Below are positions 7,299 to 16,236 of a stretch of DNA of 64,000 bases, piece after piece. The translations under genes were made by a program, and so were the position numbers. The notes below the pieces were generated by a model, which saw only the letters and a program-made list of their open reading frames with translations, made no database searches and had not been told where the DNA came from. This DNA comes from Intrasporangium calvum DSM 43043 (GTDB taxonomy: Bacteria > Actinomycetota > Actinomycetes > Actinomycetales > Dermatophilaceae): contig NC_014830.1 of the NCBI RefSeq assembly GCF_000184685.1, forward strand, positions 124,001 to 188,000. Reading direction: 5' to 3'. How positions within the stretch are numbered: position 1 is the first letter of the stretch; each line of letters starts with the position of its first letter.

Positions 7299-8492
7299 GT
7301 GCCCCACACCTCCGTCGCCGAGCACCGCATTGCCCTCCGCCACGTCATCGGGGCCGCGGCGACCGAGGTGATCCCCGTCGACCGGCACGCCCTCGGTCGG
7401 CGGCTGGCGGAACCGCTCCTCGCTATCGACGACCTGCCTCGCTTCGACAGCTCGGCGATGGACGGCTACGCAGCGGTCCCCGAGACGCCTGACCAGCGGG
7501 TCTTCCTCGTGGTGGGTGACGTCGCGGCCGGTGACGCGGCCGGTTTCGTCCTCGAGCCCGGCCAGGCCGCCCGCGTCATGACCGGCGCCCGGCTGCCGAC
7601 GGGTGCGGTGGGCGTCGTGCCCGTCGAGCAGACCGACGCGGAGCGGACCGGACCCGCCCCCCGGCAGGTGACTTTCGCGGCGCCGGTCGCGCCGGGTCGT
7701 CACGTTCGGAAGCAGGCCGAGGACATCGCGGCCGGAGTCCCGGTCGCGGGGACCGGGGCCCCGCTCACTGCTGCGGTCATCGCGCTGGCCCGCTCCGCCG
7801 GCTGCACCGAGGCGGTCGTCCACGTCCCGACCCGGGTCGCGGTCGTCGCCACCGGTGCCGAGCTGACGGTCCCCGGCGTGGACCCCGGCCGGGGCGGCAT
7901 CCACGAGTCGAACTCCGAGATGGTCGCCGCTCTGGCGTCCGCCGCCGGGTGCAGCGTGACCCGGGTCGCCACCTGCACCGACGACCCGGGTGCCCTGGAG
8001 GGTCTGCTCACCGAGCTCAGCGCAGCCCCCGACGTCGACCTCGTCATCACGACGGGCGGTGTCAGCGCGGGCGCCTACGAGGTGGTGCGCCAGGTCTGCG
8101 AGCCGCGCGAGTCGTTCAGCTTCGTCCACCTCGCCATGCAGCCGGGTGGACCGCAAGGTCTGGGCCGCTGGGATGGCATGCCGGTGGTCTGCCTGCCCGG
8201 CACACCGGTGGGCGCCTTCGTCTCCTTCGAGATGCTGGTGCGACCGGCGCTCGACGAACGCCATGGTGCCCCGGCGCGCGGAGCCAGCTCAGCGGCATAC
8301 GTCGGAAGGCCCCGGCACACCCGGGCCGGCATGGTCCAGTTCATCTCCGGAGTCGTCGCTCCCGACGGGACCGTCAGCGCACCCGACGCGCGTCACCTGT
8401 CGGCGCTCGCGGGCTCCAACGCGCTCATCGAGGTGCCTGAGACGGTCGAGCAGATCGTCCCGGGAGACATCGTCACCGTCCACCCGCTCTGA
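7299..8492 (+). CDS. moeA: Molybdopterin molybdenumtransferase MoeA
   Basis: 397 aa from the GTG at 7299, which has CAGAAT six bases upstream as a leaderless-type box; an in-frame ATG at 7275 is the alternative. Family hallmarks: PRFDSSAMDGYA near residue 45, ARVMTGARLPTGAVGVVPVE, the MoCF-binding segment ITTGGVSAGAYEVV, and MQPGGPQGLGRWDGMPVVCLPG followed by PVGAFVSFE. MoeA inserts molybdate into adenylylated molybdopterin. It lies with fdhD and mobA close to the end of a molybdo-hydroxylase cluster. A dispersed repeat copy sits inside at 8288-8301 (SSAAYVG). Confidence 0.93.
   Translation: MPHTSVAEHRIALRHVIGAAATEVIPVDRHALGRRLAEPLLAIDDLPRFDSSAMDGYAAVPETPDQRVFLVVGDVAAGDAAGFVLEPGQAARVMTGARLPTGAVGVVPVEQTDAERTGPAPRQVTFAAPVAPGRHVRKQAEDIAAGVPVAGTGAPLTAAVIALARSAGCTEAVVHVPTRVAVVATGAELTVPGVDPGRGGIHESNSEMVAALASAAGCSVTRVATCTDDPGALEGLLTELSAAPDVDLVITTGGVSAGAYEVVRQVCEPRESFSFVHLAMQPGGPQGLGRWDGMPVVCLPGTPVGAFVSFEMLVRPALDERHGAPARGASSAAYVGRPRHTRAGMVQFISGVVAPDGTVSAPDARHLSALAGSNALIEVPETVEQIVPGDIVTVHPL
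8288..8301 (+). repeat. Dispersed motif copy inside moeA
   Basis: CTCAGCGGCATACG; contributes SSAAY in a surface-loop-like part of MoeA. Confidence 0.7.
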
Positions 8493-8568
8493 CCGCAACA
8501 CACCCGCTTACCGCCTGACCCTGACGCCTGCAGACGGCAAGGTCACGCGGTAGGCGGGTGTGTTGCGG
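8493..8568. terminator. Long inverted repeat, family copy 1, between convergent genes
   Basis: The arm CGCAACACACCCGCTTACCG starting at 8494 pairs with the complementary arm ending at 8568 with one mismatch, around a 32-base loop. The same arms flank an unrelated loop at 61732-61806. The site separates moeA from the facing YciI-like gene and probably terminates both. Confidence 0.75.
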
Positions 8569-8594
8569 AAGGGGTGCGACGGAGGGCGCAGCGG

Positions 8595-8933
8595 TCAGGC
8601 GTTGCCCTGGCTCGCGTCGGCGACCCACGGCCCCAACGGCGGGTTCCACTCGCGCACGACCCGGCGCAGCACGTAGCCGCCGGCCCAGTACGGGTCCTCC
8701 TCGAACGTCGCCAGCACGTCGGCGAGCGAGTCCGCCTCCACGATGATGAGCGCGCCGTTGGGTGGCTCCTCGACCGTCACCTCACCCTCGGAGAACTCGT
8801 CGTGCCCGGCCTGGTACATCCCCGCGGCGCGGAGCCCCGGCAGCCCGGTCAGCCAGTCGCGGTGGTCGGGCCGGATCTTGAGCTGCTCAGTCATGTCCTC
8901 GGGATAGGTGTACTGGATCGCGAAGATGGCCAT
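8595..8933 (-). CDS. YCII-related (YciI-like) protein
   Basis: 112 aa. MAIFAIQYTYPEDMTEQL and the HRDWLTGLPGLRAAGMYQAG helix-strand match the YciI-like ferredoxin-like fold; PNGALIIVEADSLADVLATF and DPYWAGGYV are the later conserved blocks. Members act as small dehydrochlorinase-like or structural proteins; no reaction can be assigned here. The ATG at 8933 is chosen because TACAGT lies six bases upstream, as in a leaderless promoter; the next start upstream adds 12 residues without homology. Confidence 0.8.
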   Translation of the reverse strand: MAIFAIQYTYPEDMTEQLKIRPDHRDWLTGLPGLRAAGMYQAGHDEFSEGEVTVEEPPNGALIIVEADSLADVLATFEEDPYWAGGYVLRRVVREWNPPLGPWVADASQGNA

Positions 8934-8946
8934 GGCTGGACTGTAG

Positions 8947-9801
8947 TCAGGGAAACCGCAATCGGTCACCGCGGGAGTACACGTTGAGCGTCGCCCCGCG
9001 GACGAAGCCCAGCAGCGTCATCCCCGCGTCGGACGCCGTCTCGACGGCAAGGGACGACGGCGCGGACACCGCGGCCAGGCACGGCACCCCGCCCATCAGG
9101 GCCTTCTGCGTCAGCTCGAAGGACGCCCGGCCGGAGACCATGAGCACGCACCCGGTGGCCGGGAGGCGCCCGGAGAGCAGGGCCCACCCGAGGACCTTGT
9201 CGACGGCGTTGTGCCGGCCGACGTCCTCGCGCACCGCGAGGAGCTCTCCGCCCGGGCCGAAGAGGCCTGCTGCGTGCAGCCCCCCCGTCTTGTCGAACGA
9301 CCGCTGCTCGGACCGCATCCGCTCGGGCATGGCCGTGATCACGGCGGCCGGCCAACGGGTGGCGTCGTCCCGGACCGGCCACTGAGTGCGCGCGCGGAGC
9401 TGCTCGATGGAGGCCTTGCCGCAGACTCCGCAGGACGACGACGTGAAGAAGTTCCGCGCCAGCTCCGCGGCCGGTTGGGCCACCCCTGGAGCGAGGGTGA
9501 CGTCGATGACGTTGTAGGTGTTCTCCTCGAAGCCGCTCTCCCCGGAGACGACGGCTCCCTCGCAGTAGCGGGCGAGGCTGACGTCGGCGGCGTCTCGGAT
9601 GATGCCCTCGGTGAGGAGGAAGCCGTGGACGAGCTCGATGTCGTGGCCGGGGGTGCGCATGGTGACCGTGAGCGGTGTGCCCCCGACGCGCAGCTCGAGC
9701 GGCTCCTCCACGGTGACGGTGTCGGTGCGCGACCGGCTCGTCGGTCGGTCGCCCGACACGTCAACGACCGTGACCTTGGTGCGCTGCGTGACACGTCCCA
9801 T
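8947..9801 (-). CDS. fdhD: Formate dehydrogenase accessory sulfurtransferase FdhD
   Basis: 284 aa. The conserved Cys pair is in FFTSSSCGVCGKASIEQLRA, with PGHDIELVHGFLLTEGII upstream and DVGRHNAVDKVLGWALL plus SGRASFELTQKALM downstream, all FdhD signatures. FdhD moves sulfur from cysteine desulfurase to the molybdenum cofactor of formate dehydrogenase-type enzymes. The start ATG is 25 bases from the divergent mobA start, so the two promoters must overlap. No formate dehydrogenase gene is in the window. Confidence 0.93.
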   Translation of the reverse strand: MGRVTQRTKVTVVDVSGDRPTSRSRTDTVTVEEPLELRVGGTPLTVTMRTPGHDIELVHGFLLTEGIIRDAADVSLARYCEGAVVSGESGFEENTYNVIDVTLAPGVAQPAAELARNFFTSSSCGVCGKASIEQLRARTQWPVRDDATRWPAAVITAMPERMRSEQRSFDKTGGLHAAGLFGPGGELLAVREDVGRHNAVDKVLGWALLSGRLPATGCVLMVSGRASFELTQKALMGGVPCLAAVSAPSSLAVETASDAGMTLLGFVRGATLNVYSRGDRLRFP

Positions 9802-9826
9802 GCGGCAAGCGTGCCAGACTCCGACC

Positions 9827-10447
9827 GTGCAGCCGTCCCTCGCCCGAGCCGCCGCCGTCGTCCTCACTGGTGGGGCGTCGTCGCGGATGGGCCGCCACAA
9901 GCCGGCCATCCACGTCGCGGGCCGCGCCATCGTCGAACGGGTCGTCGGGGCGGTGGGCGGGTGGCCCCTCGTCGTCGTGGGCAGCGGTGCCGCCGTTCCC
10001 GAAGGGACGCGAGTCGTCTCGGAGGAGCCCCCGGGTGGGGGGCCGGTCGCCGGGATCGCCGCTGGGTGGGCTGCCCTCACCACCGGGACGGATGCCGCTG
10101 GGCTCGCTCCCAGCGGACCGGACGTCGTCCTCGTGCTCGCTGGGGATCTGCCCTTCCTCACCCGGGCCCACCTCGAGGCCCTGGTGGCCGCTGCCGAGGG
10201 CTCGGTCGCCGTGACGTGGTCGTCGACCGGCCCCAACTGGCTGTGTGCCGCCTGGCCCGCCGAGCTGCTCAGGGAGCGGCTGGCGGCCGTCGGCTCGCCC
10301 GCCGGGGTGAGTGTGCGGCGCCTCCTGGGTGACGTCCCGCGGGTCGAGGTGCGGGACGAGGCGGACGTCGCCACGGACGTCGACACCCCGGAGGACCTGG
10401 AGGCGGCGCGACGCCGCGCTGACGGGTCGGAGGCGCCCGGGTCCTGA
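9827..10447 (+). CDS. mobA: Molybdenum cofactor guanylyltransferase MobA-like
   Basis: 206 aa, GTG start with CAGACT six bases upstream. The nucleotidyltransferase signature LTGGASSRMGRHKPA is at residues 13-27 and the metal-binding motif LAGDLPFL near 104-111, followed by TGPNWLCAAWPAEL. MobA couples GMP (or CMP in relatives) to molybdopterin for DMSO reductase/formate dehydrogenase-type enzymes, consistent with the divergent fdhD. A dispersed repeat copy at 10089-10108 encodes DAAGLAP in a loop just ahead of the metal-binding motif. Confidence 0.85.
   Translation: MQPSLARAAAVVLTGGASSRMGRHKPAIHVAGRAIVERVVGAVGGWPLVVVGSGAAVPEGTRVVSEEPPGGGPVAGIAAGWAALTTGTDAAGLAPSGPDVVLVLAGDLPFLTRAHLEALVAAAEGSVAVTWSSTGPNWLCAAWPAELLRERLAAVGSPAGVSVRRLLGDVPRVEVRDEADVATDVDTPEDLEAARRRADGSEAPGS
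10089..10108 (-). repeat. Dispersed motif copy inside mobA
   Basis: CGGATGCCGCTGGGCTCGCT on the plus strand, followed at 10109-10115 by CCCAGCG, so a short inverted partner is present. Confidence 0.7.
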
Positions 10448-10496
10448 CGGGGGACGTGTCCTGAGGCTCAGGGGTCGACCCGGGCGGTGGACCGCC

Positions 10497-11102
10497 TCAG
10501 GTGGCGGGTGCGGGGACCGGGCTGGTCGGAGTCGTGCACCGGGTGGTGGCGGGCGACGACAGGGTCACGTCGGCGACGAGCGCCCCGACGAGACCGGCCA
10601 CCTCACCGAGCGAGGGGTCGCGCAGGTCGAGGGGGCGCAGCTTGTGGTCGGTGATGTTGATGAGGATGGCGTCGTTGGACGTCTGGTCGTCGCCCTCCGG
10701 CGGGAGGGGGACCGTGGCCGCCGTGGAGCCGGCGGTCGGAACGCTCGCGTCGACGAGCCGCAGCGTGTTGAGGAGCGAGAGGAGGTGCTTCTGCTCGGGA
10801 CCGGTCAGCTGGCAGACCCTGCCGTGCACGGAGCGGGTGTCGACGAGCACCTTCCCGTCGGCGTGGAGCACGACGGTGTCGTCGTAGCCCGCGATGCCGC
10901 CGGTGCGGCGCAGGGTGAGCGGGAAGAGCGGCGTGGTCAGCGGCTCGGTCGAGTCGCCGATCGGCCCTCCGGCGAAGGTGCGCGTGGCGGGCTGCGAGTC
11001 GATCGGCGCGGGAGTGCCGCTGCTGCCGCGGTCGGCCCCGGCGCACCCGCCCAGACCGACGGCGAGACTCATCGCGACGACCGCGAGTCCCGTCCTCCCC
11101 AT
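10497..11102 (-). CDS. Hypothetical lipoprotein
   Basis: 201 aa from the ATG at 11102, which is preceded by CATAGT and 7 bases. MGRTGLAVVAMSLAVGLGGC is a lipoprotein signal with Cys20 as lipid anchor. The mature part contains LRRTGGIAGYDDTVVLHADG and VCQLTGPEQKHLLSLLNTL, typical of a small secreted family in actinobacteria with no assigned function. It faces mobA and is not obviously in an operon; a weak 8-bp inverted repeat (CCTGAGGC, GCCTCAGG) in the 10,450-10,500 gap could act as terminator. Confidence 0.7.
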   Translation of the reverse strand: MGRTGLAVVAMSLAVGLGGCAGADRGSSGTPAPIDSQPATRTFAGGPIGDSTEPLTTPLFPLTLRRTGGIAGYDDTVVLHADGKVLVDTRSVHGRVCQLTGPEQKHLLSLLNTLRLVDASVPTAGSTAATVPLPPEGDDQTSNDAILINITDHKLRPLDLRDPSLGEVAGLVGALVADVTLSSPATTRCTTPTSPVPAPAT

Positions 11103-11220
11103 GCCGACCACTATGCGCCCTTCAGGTGCCAGGATGCGCGCCGACGTGCGCGCAGGATTGCAACACTACGGTGAACTTTTCCCGCGCCACCTCGCCACCG
11201 GCGTCCAGCTGGTGGGCGGG

Positions 11221-13155
11221 TCAGCCGGCGTCCTCGGCGTCGTAGGACCTGAGGAAGTCGATGATGAAGGGCGCCGCATGGGTCGTCCCGCTCGGCCCCT
11301 CCTCGTGGTACGCCGCGATGGCGAGGTCACCCCGACCGGCCACCATCCACGCATGGGTCCGGGGCGGGTTCGTCGTCCCGAACTCGGCGGTGCCGGTCTT
11401 GGCATACTCGACGCCGACCGTCCGGAGCACCGTGCCGCTGCCCTCCGTGACCACGGCTCGCAGGGCGCGGCGCAGCACCTCGGCCTCCTCCTGCCGCAGC
11501 GGGGTCGCCGGGGCCGGGAGCGCCGTGTCGGTGACGACCAGCCGCGGCCGGACCGTCTCTCCCCGCATCACGGAGGCGATGACGAGCGCCATGGTGAGCG
11601 GCGAGGCCTCGACGCGTCCCTGGCCGATGAACGACGCCGCGCGCTCGACGACGTCGTCGGTCGGCGGCACTGACCCGAGGAAGCCGGTGAAGGGCAGGTC
11701 GAGCTCCTCGCCCATGCCGAGGGACTCCGCCGCGGCGATGAGCTCGTCCTGGGAGACCTTCTCGTGCTGGCTGATGAAGGCGGTGTTGCAGGAGTATGCG
11801 ACGGCCCGCTCGAGCGGGATGTCGCCGAGCTGGGAGGACGGGTACCTGCTGTAGTTGCCGAAGACGCGCCCGTTGACCGTCAGGGTGTCCGTGCACGGGA
11901 GCTTCGTCTCGGCGGTCGCCCCCTTCCGGATGAGGGCGAGCGCGCTGGCGATCTTGAAGGTGGAGCCCGGCGCCTCCTTGCCGGCCAGGGCGAGCGGGGC
12001 CTGCTCGGCCCCGGGGCCGACCGCGGCGGCGAGGACCTCGCCGGTCGAGACCTTGACCGCGACGAGGGCGGTCGGGCGCTTCGTCTGCTCCGCGAGTGCT
12101 GCCTCGGCCGCCGTCTGGGCCTTCGCGTCGAGCGTCACGGCGAGCGGCTCCGCCTTCTCCGAGGGCTCGGCGAAGAGCTCGCGTTTGTCGATGGCCGACC
12201 CGTCCTTGCCGCGCTGGACCGCGTGGACGGCGACGCCCGGCTTGCCCCGGAGCCGCTCGTCGTAGCGCAGCTGCAGGCCGTTCTGCCCGACGACGTCGCC
12301 GACCTCGAGCACGCCGCCGGACTTCTCGATCTGCTCGGCGGTCGCCTCGGCCACCCGCCCCAGGATCGGCGCGGCCCAGGTGCGGGTGGGGGCCAGCACC
12401 TGCATCGCCGGCACCCGGAGGGCTCCGTCCACGGAATCGATCCGGTCGACGTTGTCGGCGAGCGTGGGGTCCGTGACCCGGAGGGTGATGGCGGCGACGA
12501 AGGCCTTCGGCCCCGCCGCTGCGACCCGGTCGGCGAAGGCGGTGCCGTCGACACCGACGACCTCCGCCAGCGCACGCGCGGATCGCGTGGCGGTGGCTCC
12601 GGAGACCTTCGTCTTGTCGATCCCGATGTGGGCGACCTCCCGCTCGGTCATCAGCCTGCCACCGCGGCGGTCGACGATGTCGGCGCGCCGCGGCCACGTC
12701 CGGACGATGTCGAGGGTCTCGTCCGCGGCGAGCTCGGGGGCCACGACCGACGGGGCCCAGCGCACCTGCCAGGTGTTCTCGGCCAGGGTGAGTGGGACCT
12801 GGGTCTCGTAGGTCCAGTCCTGCGCGCTCGCCGACACGTCCCACGTCGTGCGGAGCGTCGCCGTCGCGCTCGTGCCCTCCTCGTCGGGCACGACGCCGGC
12901 GACCGCCACCGACGGCCGCAGGTCGCCGAGGTCCTCGTAGACCCCTTTGAGGAAGGCGGTCGCCTGTTGGGCGGTCGTGCCGCTCAGCGTCACTCCCGTC
13001 AGGTCGCCCCTGGCGAGACCGCGGGCGAGCGCCGTTGCGGTGTCGGCCGGATCCGGGTCGGACTCGAAGAGCGAGCAGCCTGCCGTGAGGCTGGTGGCCA
13101 GGACGAGACTGACGGCTGCGGAGATGGTGCGACGTGTGGAGGTGCCCCTGCGCAT
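11221..13155 (-). CDS. Penicillin-binding lipoprotein (class B transpeptidase, MecA_N type)
   Basis: 644 aa from the ATG at 13155 (TACGGT lies 7 bases upstream; a GTG at 13164 is the alternative). A lipobox (SLTAGC) gives a lipid anchor. An NTF2-like MecA_N domain spans about 30-150, a dimerisation/pedestal region about 150-330, then the transpeptidase domain with SxxK at S398 (PGSTFK), SxN at S455 (YSCNTAF) and KTG at K586 (YAKTGTAEFG). It crosslinks peptidoglycan outside the membrane. This domain order is widespread in actinobacteria as an accessory PBP. The divergent App1 gene starts 53 bases away. Confidence 0.92.
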   Translation of the reverse strand: MRRGTSTRRTISAAVSLVLATSLTAGCSLFESDPDPADTATALARGLARGDLTGVTLSGTTAQQATAFLKGVYEDLGDLRPSVAVAGVVPDEEGTSATATLRTTWDVSASAQDWTYETQVPLTLAENTWQVRWAPSVVAPELAADETLDIVRTWPRRADIVDRRGGRLMTEREVAHIGIDKTKVSGATATRSARALAEVVGVDGTAFADRVAAAGPKAFVAAITLRVTDPTLADNVDRIDSVDGALRVPAMQVLAPTRTWAAPILGRVAEATAEQIEKSGGVLEVGDVVGQNGLQLRYDERLRGKPGVAVHAVQRGKDGSAIDKRELFAEPSEKAEPLAVTLDAKAQTAAEAALAEQTKRPTALVAVKVSTGEVLAAAVGPGAEQAPLALAGKEAPGSTFKIASALALIRKGATAETKLPCTDTLTVNGRVFGNYSRYPSSQLGDIPLERAVAYSCNTAFISQHEKVSQDELIAAAESLGMGEELDLPFTGFLGSVPPTDDVVERAASFIGQGRVEASPLTMALVIASVMRGETVRPRLVVTDTALPAPATPLRQEEAEVLRRALRAVVTEGSGTVLRTVGVEYAKTGTAEFGTTNPPRTHAWMVAGRGDLAIAAYHEEGPSGTTHAAPFIIDFLRSYDAEDAG

Positions 13156-13208
13156 GGGGTCCACCGTACGTCGTGGTCCGGACGTCCTCGTGAAGTAGGT
13201 TGGGCGAC

Positions 13209-14303
13209 ATGTCCCGACCGCACGCGGCCGCCATCATCGAGGACGCCTTCAACGAGCAGGTCGAGCGGCTCCTGCGTGGGCGCGGTTGGGGCAACCGCGT
13301 CGTCACGCACATCGGCTACGGCACGAGCACCTACGTCCGCGTCTTCGCCCGGATCGTCCTCGGCCGCCGGGGTGAGGCGGGACCGCCGGAGCGACAGGAC
13401 GCGACCGGCGCGCTGGTCCCGCGTCGGTACGACCGGGGGTGGCGCGTGTTCGTCACGGCGCCCGCCGCGGGCGTCCCCGTCGTCGTGACCATCGGGGACC
13501 GGGAGGTCTACGGCCGCTCGGACCGGGGCGGCTACATCGATGTCGTCGCCCACGACCACGGTCTGGGGCCGGGCTGGCAGCAGGTCGTCGTCGCGGCACA
13601 GGGCACCGACCCGGTGCCGGCCGACATCTTCGTCGTCGGCGACGACGTCACCTTCGGCATCGTCAGCGACATCGACGACACCGTCATCACGACGATGCTG
13701 CCGCGTCCGATGATCGCCGCGTGGAACACCTTCGTCCGCAGCGGCAAGTCGCGCCGGGCGGTGGCCGGGATGGCGCCGATGTACCGGCGGCTGCTCGCCG
13801 CCCACCGCGGGGCCCCGATCGTCTACCTCTCGACGGGCGCGTGGAACACGACACCCACACTGACCCGGTTCCTCGTCGAGGCGGGCTATCCACTGGGACC
13901 GTTCCTCATGACGGACTGGGGTGCGACCAACACGGGCTGGTTCCGGAGCGGGCAGGAGCACAAGCGCAGCGCGCTCCACCGGCTGGCCCGCGACTTCCCG
14001 CACATCACTTGGCTCCTCGTCGGTGACGACGGCCAGCACGATCCGCAGATCTACGCCGAGTTCGCGGAGGCGCGGCCCGACCGGGTCGGTGCCGTCTGCA
14101 TCCGTCAGCTGACGCCCACCGAGCAGGTCCTCTCGCACCCGATGGGGCGAGCGGAGGGGCCGCACCGCGGGTGGGCGAGCCGGACCGCGCCCACCTTCCT
14201 CGCCCCGGACGGCGACGGGCTGCTGCGGATGCTCGACGAGGCGGGGATGGTCGGCGAGCCGGTCGCGGCCGACGAGCAGCCCTCCCGCCCGCCGGTGACC
14301 TGA
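13209..14303 (+). CDS. App1-family phosphatidate phosphatase-like protein
   Basis: 364 aa. The catalytic HAD-like motif is D154-I-D156-D-T158 in FGIVSDIDDTVITTM, the App1 (DUF2183) signature, with PIVYLSTGAWNTTPTL and HITWLLVGDDGQHDPQIYAE as motifs II and IV. Yeast App1 dephosphorylates phosphatidic acid; bacterial members are uncharacterised. The ATG is preceded by TAGGTT and 7 bases, so the transcript is probably leaderless. No signal peptide is seen. It ends in a long inverted repeat before the DNA glycosylase gene. Confidence 0.87.
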   Translation: MSRPHAAAIIEDAFNEQVERLLRGRGWGNRVVTHIGYGTSTYVRVFARIVLGRRGEAGPPERQDATGALVPRRYDRGWRVFVTAPAAGVPVVVTIGDREVYGRSDRGGYIDVVAHDHGLGPGWQQVVVAAQGTDPVPADIFVVGDDVTFGIVSDIDDTVITTMLPRPMIAAWNTFVRSGKSRRAVAGMAPMYRRLLAAHRGAPIVYLSTGAWNTTPTLTRFLVEAGYPLGPFLMTDWGATNTGWFRSGQEHKRSALHRLARDFPHITWLLVGDDGQHDPQIYAEFAEARPDRVGAVCIRQLTPTEQVLSHPMGRAEGPHRGWASRTAPTFLAPDGDGLLRMLDEAGMVGEPVAADEQPSRPPVT

Positions 14304-14310
14304 CGAGCAC

Positions 14311-14354
14311 GTCGAGTGCGCAGTTCCTGCCCGGCAGGTTCTGCACACTCGACG
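14311..14354 (+). terminator. Imperfect inverted repeat after the App1 gene
   Basis: Arms 14311-14332 and 14335-14354 are complementary apart from about three positions (outer part GTCGAGTG / CACTCGAC; inner part CCTGCC / GGCAGG). The minimal loop makes a long GC-rich hairpin. Confidence 0.6.
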
Positions 14355-14392
14355 GGGTGGGCGGGAGGGCTGGGACGCCCCGTGGCCCCTGG

Positions 14393-14413
14393 GAGCGAGC
14401 TCAGCGGCATGCG
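14393..14413 (+). repeat. Dispersed motif copy, intergenic
   Basis: AGCGAGCTCAGCGGCATGCG with two changes from the main form; it lies 27 bases before the DNA glycosylase start. Confidence 0.6.
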
Positions 14414-14439
14414 GGCGCGTGCTTTGGCAGGATGGGGGC

Positions 14440-15300
14440 ATGCCTGAGCTGCCCGAGGTGCAGGCGCTCGTCGACTTCCTCGCCGAGCGGACGGCCGGCC
14501 TGGCCGTGACGAAGGTCGAGCTGGCCTCGATCAGCGCGCTCAAGACGTTCAACCCGCCGCCCCAGTCGCTCGAGGGGGCACCCATCGACGGGGTGCACAG
14601 GCACGGGAAGTTCCTCGACATCGACTGCGACGGCACCCATCTCGTCTTCCACCTCGCCCGGGCCGGCTGGCTGCGGTGGAGCGACCAGCTGCCGACGACC
14701 GTGCTGAGACCCGGCAAGTCCCCGATCGCCTTGCGCGTCAGGCTCTCCGATGGCAGCGGCTTCGACCTGACCGAGGCCGGCACGAAGAAGTCGCTCGCCG
14801 CCTACATCGTCCGCGACCCCAAGGAGGTGCCCGGTGTCGCCCGGCTCGGGCCGGACCCCCTCGCCGACGACTTCACGCTGGAGCGCTTCCGGGAGCTGCT
14901 CACCGGTCGGCGGACCCAGATCAAGGGCCTGCTCCGCGACCAGGAGGTCATCGCCGGGGTCGGGAACGCCTACAGCGACGAGATCCTCCACGTGGCGAAG
15001 GTCAGCCCCTTCGCCATCGCCGGGAGCCTGCCCCCGGACGTGGTGGACCGCCTCTACGCAGCGCTCCGCGAGACGCTGTCGAGCGCCGTGCACGCTGCTT
15101 CGGGCAAGCCGGCCAAGGAGCTCAAGGATGCCAAGCGGGCAGGCATGCGCGTCCATGCCCGCACGGGCCAGGCCTGCCCCGAGTGTGGCGACGTCGTGCG
15201 GGAGGTGAGCTTCGCCGACACCTCGCTGCAGTACTGCGCCACCTGCCAGACCGGTGGCAAGCCGCTCGCCGACCGGCGGATGTCCCGGCTGCTCAAGTAG
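14440..15300 (+). CDS. Fpg/Nei-family DNA glycosylase
   Basis: 286 aa. The start must be the ATG at 14440 because the mature N terminus MPELPEV supplies catalytic Pro2 and Glu3. K in FNPPPQ-adjacent ALKTF and the H2TH segment (VIAGVGNAYSDEILHVAKVS) follow, and a C-terminal zinc finger uses CPEC and CATC. These enzymes excise oxidised bases and cleave the abasic site. The N-terminal half differs from classical MutM, so it may be one of the actinobacterial Nei-like branches. CAGGAT lies six bases before the ATG, a leaderless-type arrangement. Confidence 0.9.
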   Translation: MPELPEVQALVDFLAERTAGLAVTKVELASISALKTFNPPPQSLEGAPIDGVHRHGKFLDIDCDGTHLVFHLARAGWLRWSDQLPTTVLRPGKSPIALRVRLSDGSGFDLTEAGTKKSLAAYIVRDPKEVPGVARLGPDPLADDFTLERFRELLTGRRTQIKGLLRDQEVIAGVGNAYSDEILHVAKVSPFAIAGSLPPDVVDRLYAALRETLSSAVHAASGKPAKELKDAKRAGMRVHARTGQACPECGDVVREVSFADTSLQYCATCQTGGKPLADRRMSRLLK

Positions 15301-15354
15301 GTCCCGCCGTCAGGGGACGATGCGGTTCGCAGGGCCGCCACTATCGTGACGAGC

Positions 15355-16203
15355 GTGAAGATCCTGTCGATCCAGTCCCACGTCGCCTACGGCCACGCCG
15401 GCAACTCGGCGGCCGTCTTCCCGCTCCAGCGGCTCGGGCACGATGTCTACCCCGTGCTGACGGTCACCTTCTCCAACCACACGGGCTACGGTGCGACCCG
15501 CGGACCGCTGATCGCACCGGATGACATCGCCGAGGTGCTCCTGGGCATCGAGGAGCGTGGCGCGTTCCCGCACATCGACGCGGTCCTGTCCGGCTACCAG
15601 GGTGCGGAGTCGGTCGGTGCGGTCATCCTCGACGCGGTCGCGCGGGTCAAGGCCGCGAACCCCTCGGCGCTCTACTGCTGCGACCCCGTCATGGGTGATG
15701 TCGGGCGGGGGTTCTTCGTCCGCGAGGGGATCCCCGAGTTCATCCGCGACGAGGTGGTCCCTCGAGCCGACATCATCACCCCCAACCACTTCGAGCTGGA
15801 GTTCCTCGTCGGGCGCCCGCTCGCGACCCAGCAGGCCGTCGTGGCGGCGGCCGAGGAGCTGGGCGCTCGCGGTCCGCAGGTCGTCCTCGTCACCTCGACC
15901 CTGACCGAGGACACTCCCGGCGACTGCATCCAGATGACCTGTGTCGCCCATGCCGGTGCCTGGGTCGTGACGACTCCGCTGCTGCCGATGACGGTCAAGG
16001 GTGGTGGCGACGTCACGGCGGCGCTGTTCCTCGCGCACTACCTGACCGATGGGCCACGGCTCGCGCTGGTGCGCACGGCGGCGACGATGCACGCGATCCT
16101 CGAGGGCACCCACGCCGCGGGCAGCGAGGAGATGCTCCTCGTCGCGGGGCAGGACGCCATCGCCCAACCTGGGGAAACCGTGGAGATTTCGCAGATTCGT
16201 TGA
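15355..16203 (+). CDS. pdxY: Pyridoxal kinase
   Basis: 282 aa. VKILSIQSHVAYGHAGNSAA at the N terminus, the GYGATRGPL loop, LSGYQGAE, YCCDPVMGD and VKGGGDVTAALFLAHYL (the ATP/anion-hole GGGD) are PdxY/PdxK signatures. It phosphorylates pyridoxal to PLP in the salvage pathway. The GTG at 15355 is preferred over one at 15346 because TATCGT ends 7 bases upstream. A T-tailed terminator follows. PLP-dependent indole- and phenol-lyases occur 12 kb downstream but there is no direct genetic link. Confidence 0.92.
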   Translation: MKILSIQSHVAYGHAGNSAAVFPLQRLGHDVYPVLTVTFSNHTGYGATRGPLIAPDDIAEVLLGIEERGAFPHIDAVLSGYQGAESVGAVILDAVARVKAANPSALYCCDPVMGDVGRGFFVREGIPEFIRDEVVPRADIITPNHFELEFLVGRPLATQQAVVAAAEELGARGPQVVLVTSTLTEDTPGDCIQMTCVAHAGAWVVTTPLLPMTVKGGGDVTAALFLAHYLTDGPRLALVRTAATMHAILEGTHAAGSEEMLLVAGQDAIAQPGETVEISQIR

Positions 16204-16236
16204 CGGGGTCCGATCACATCGCGTTATGCTCGCTTC

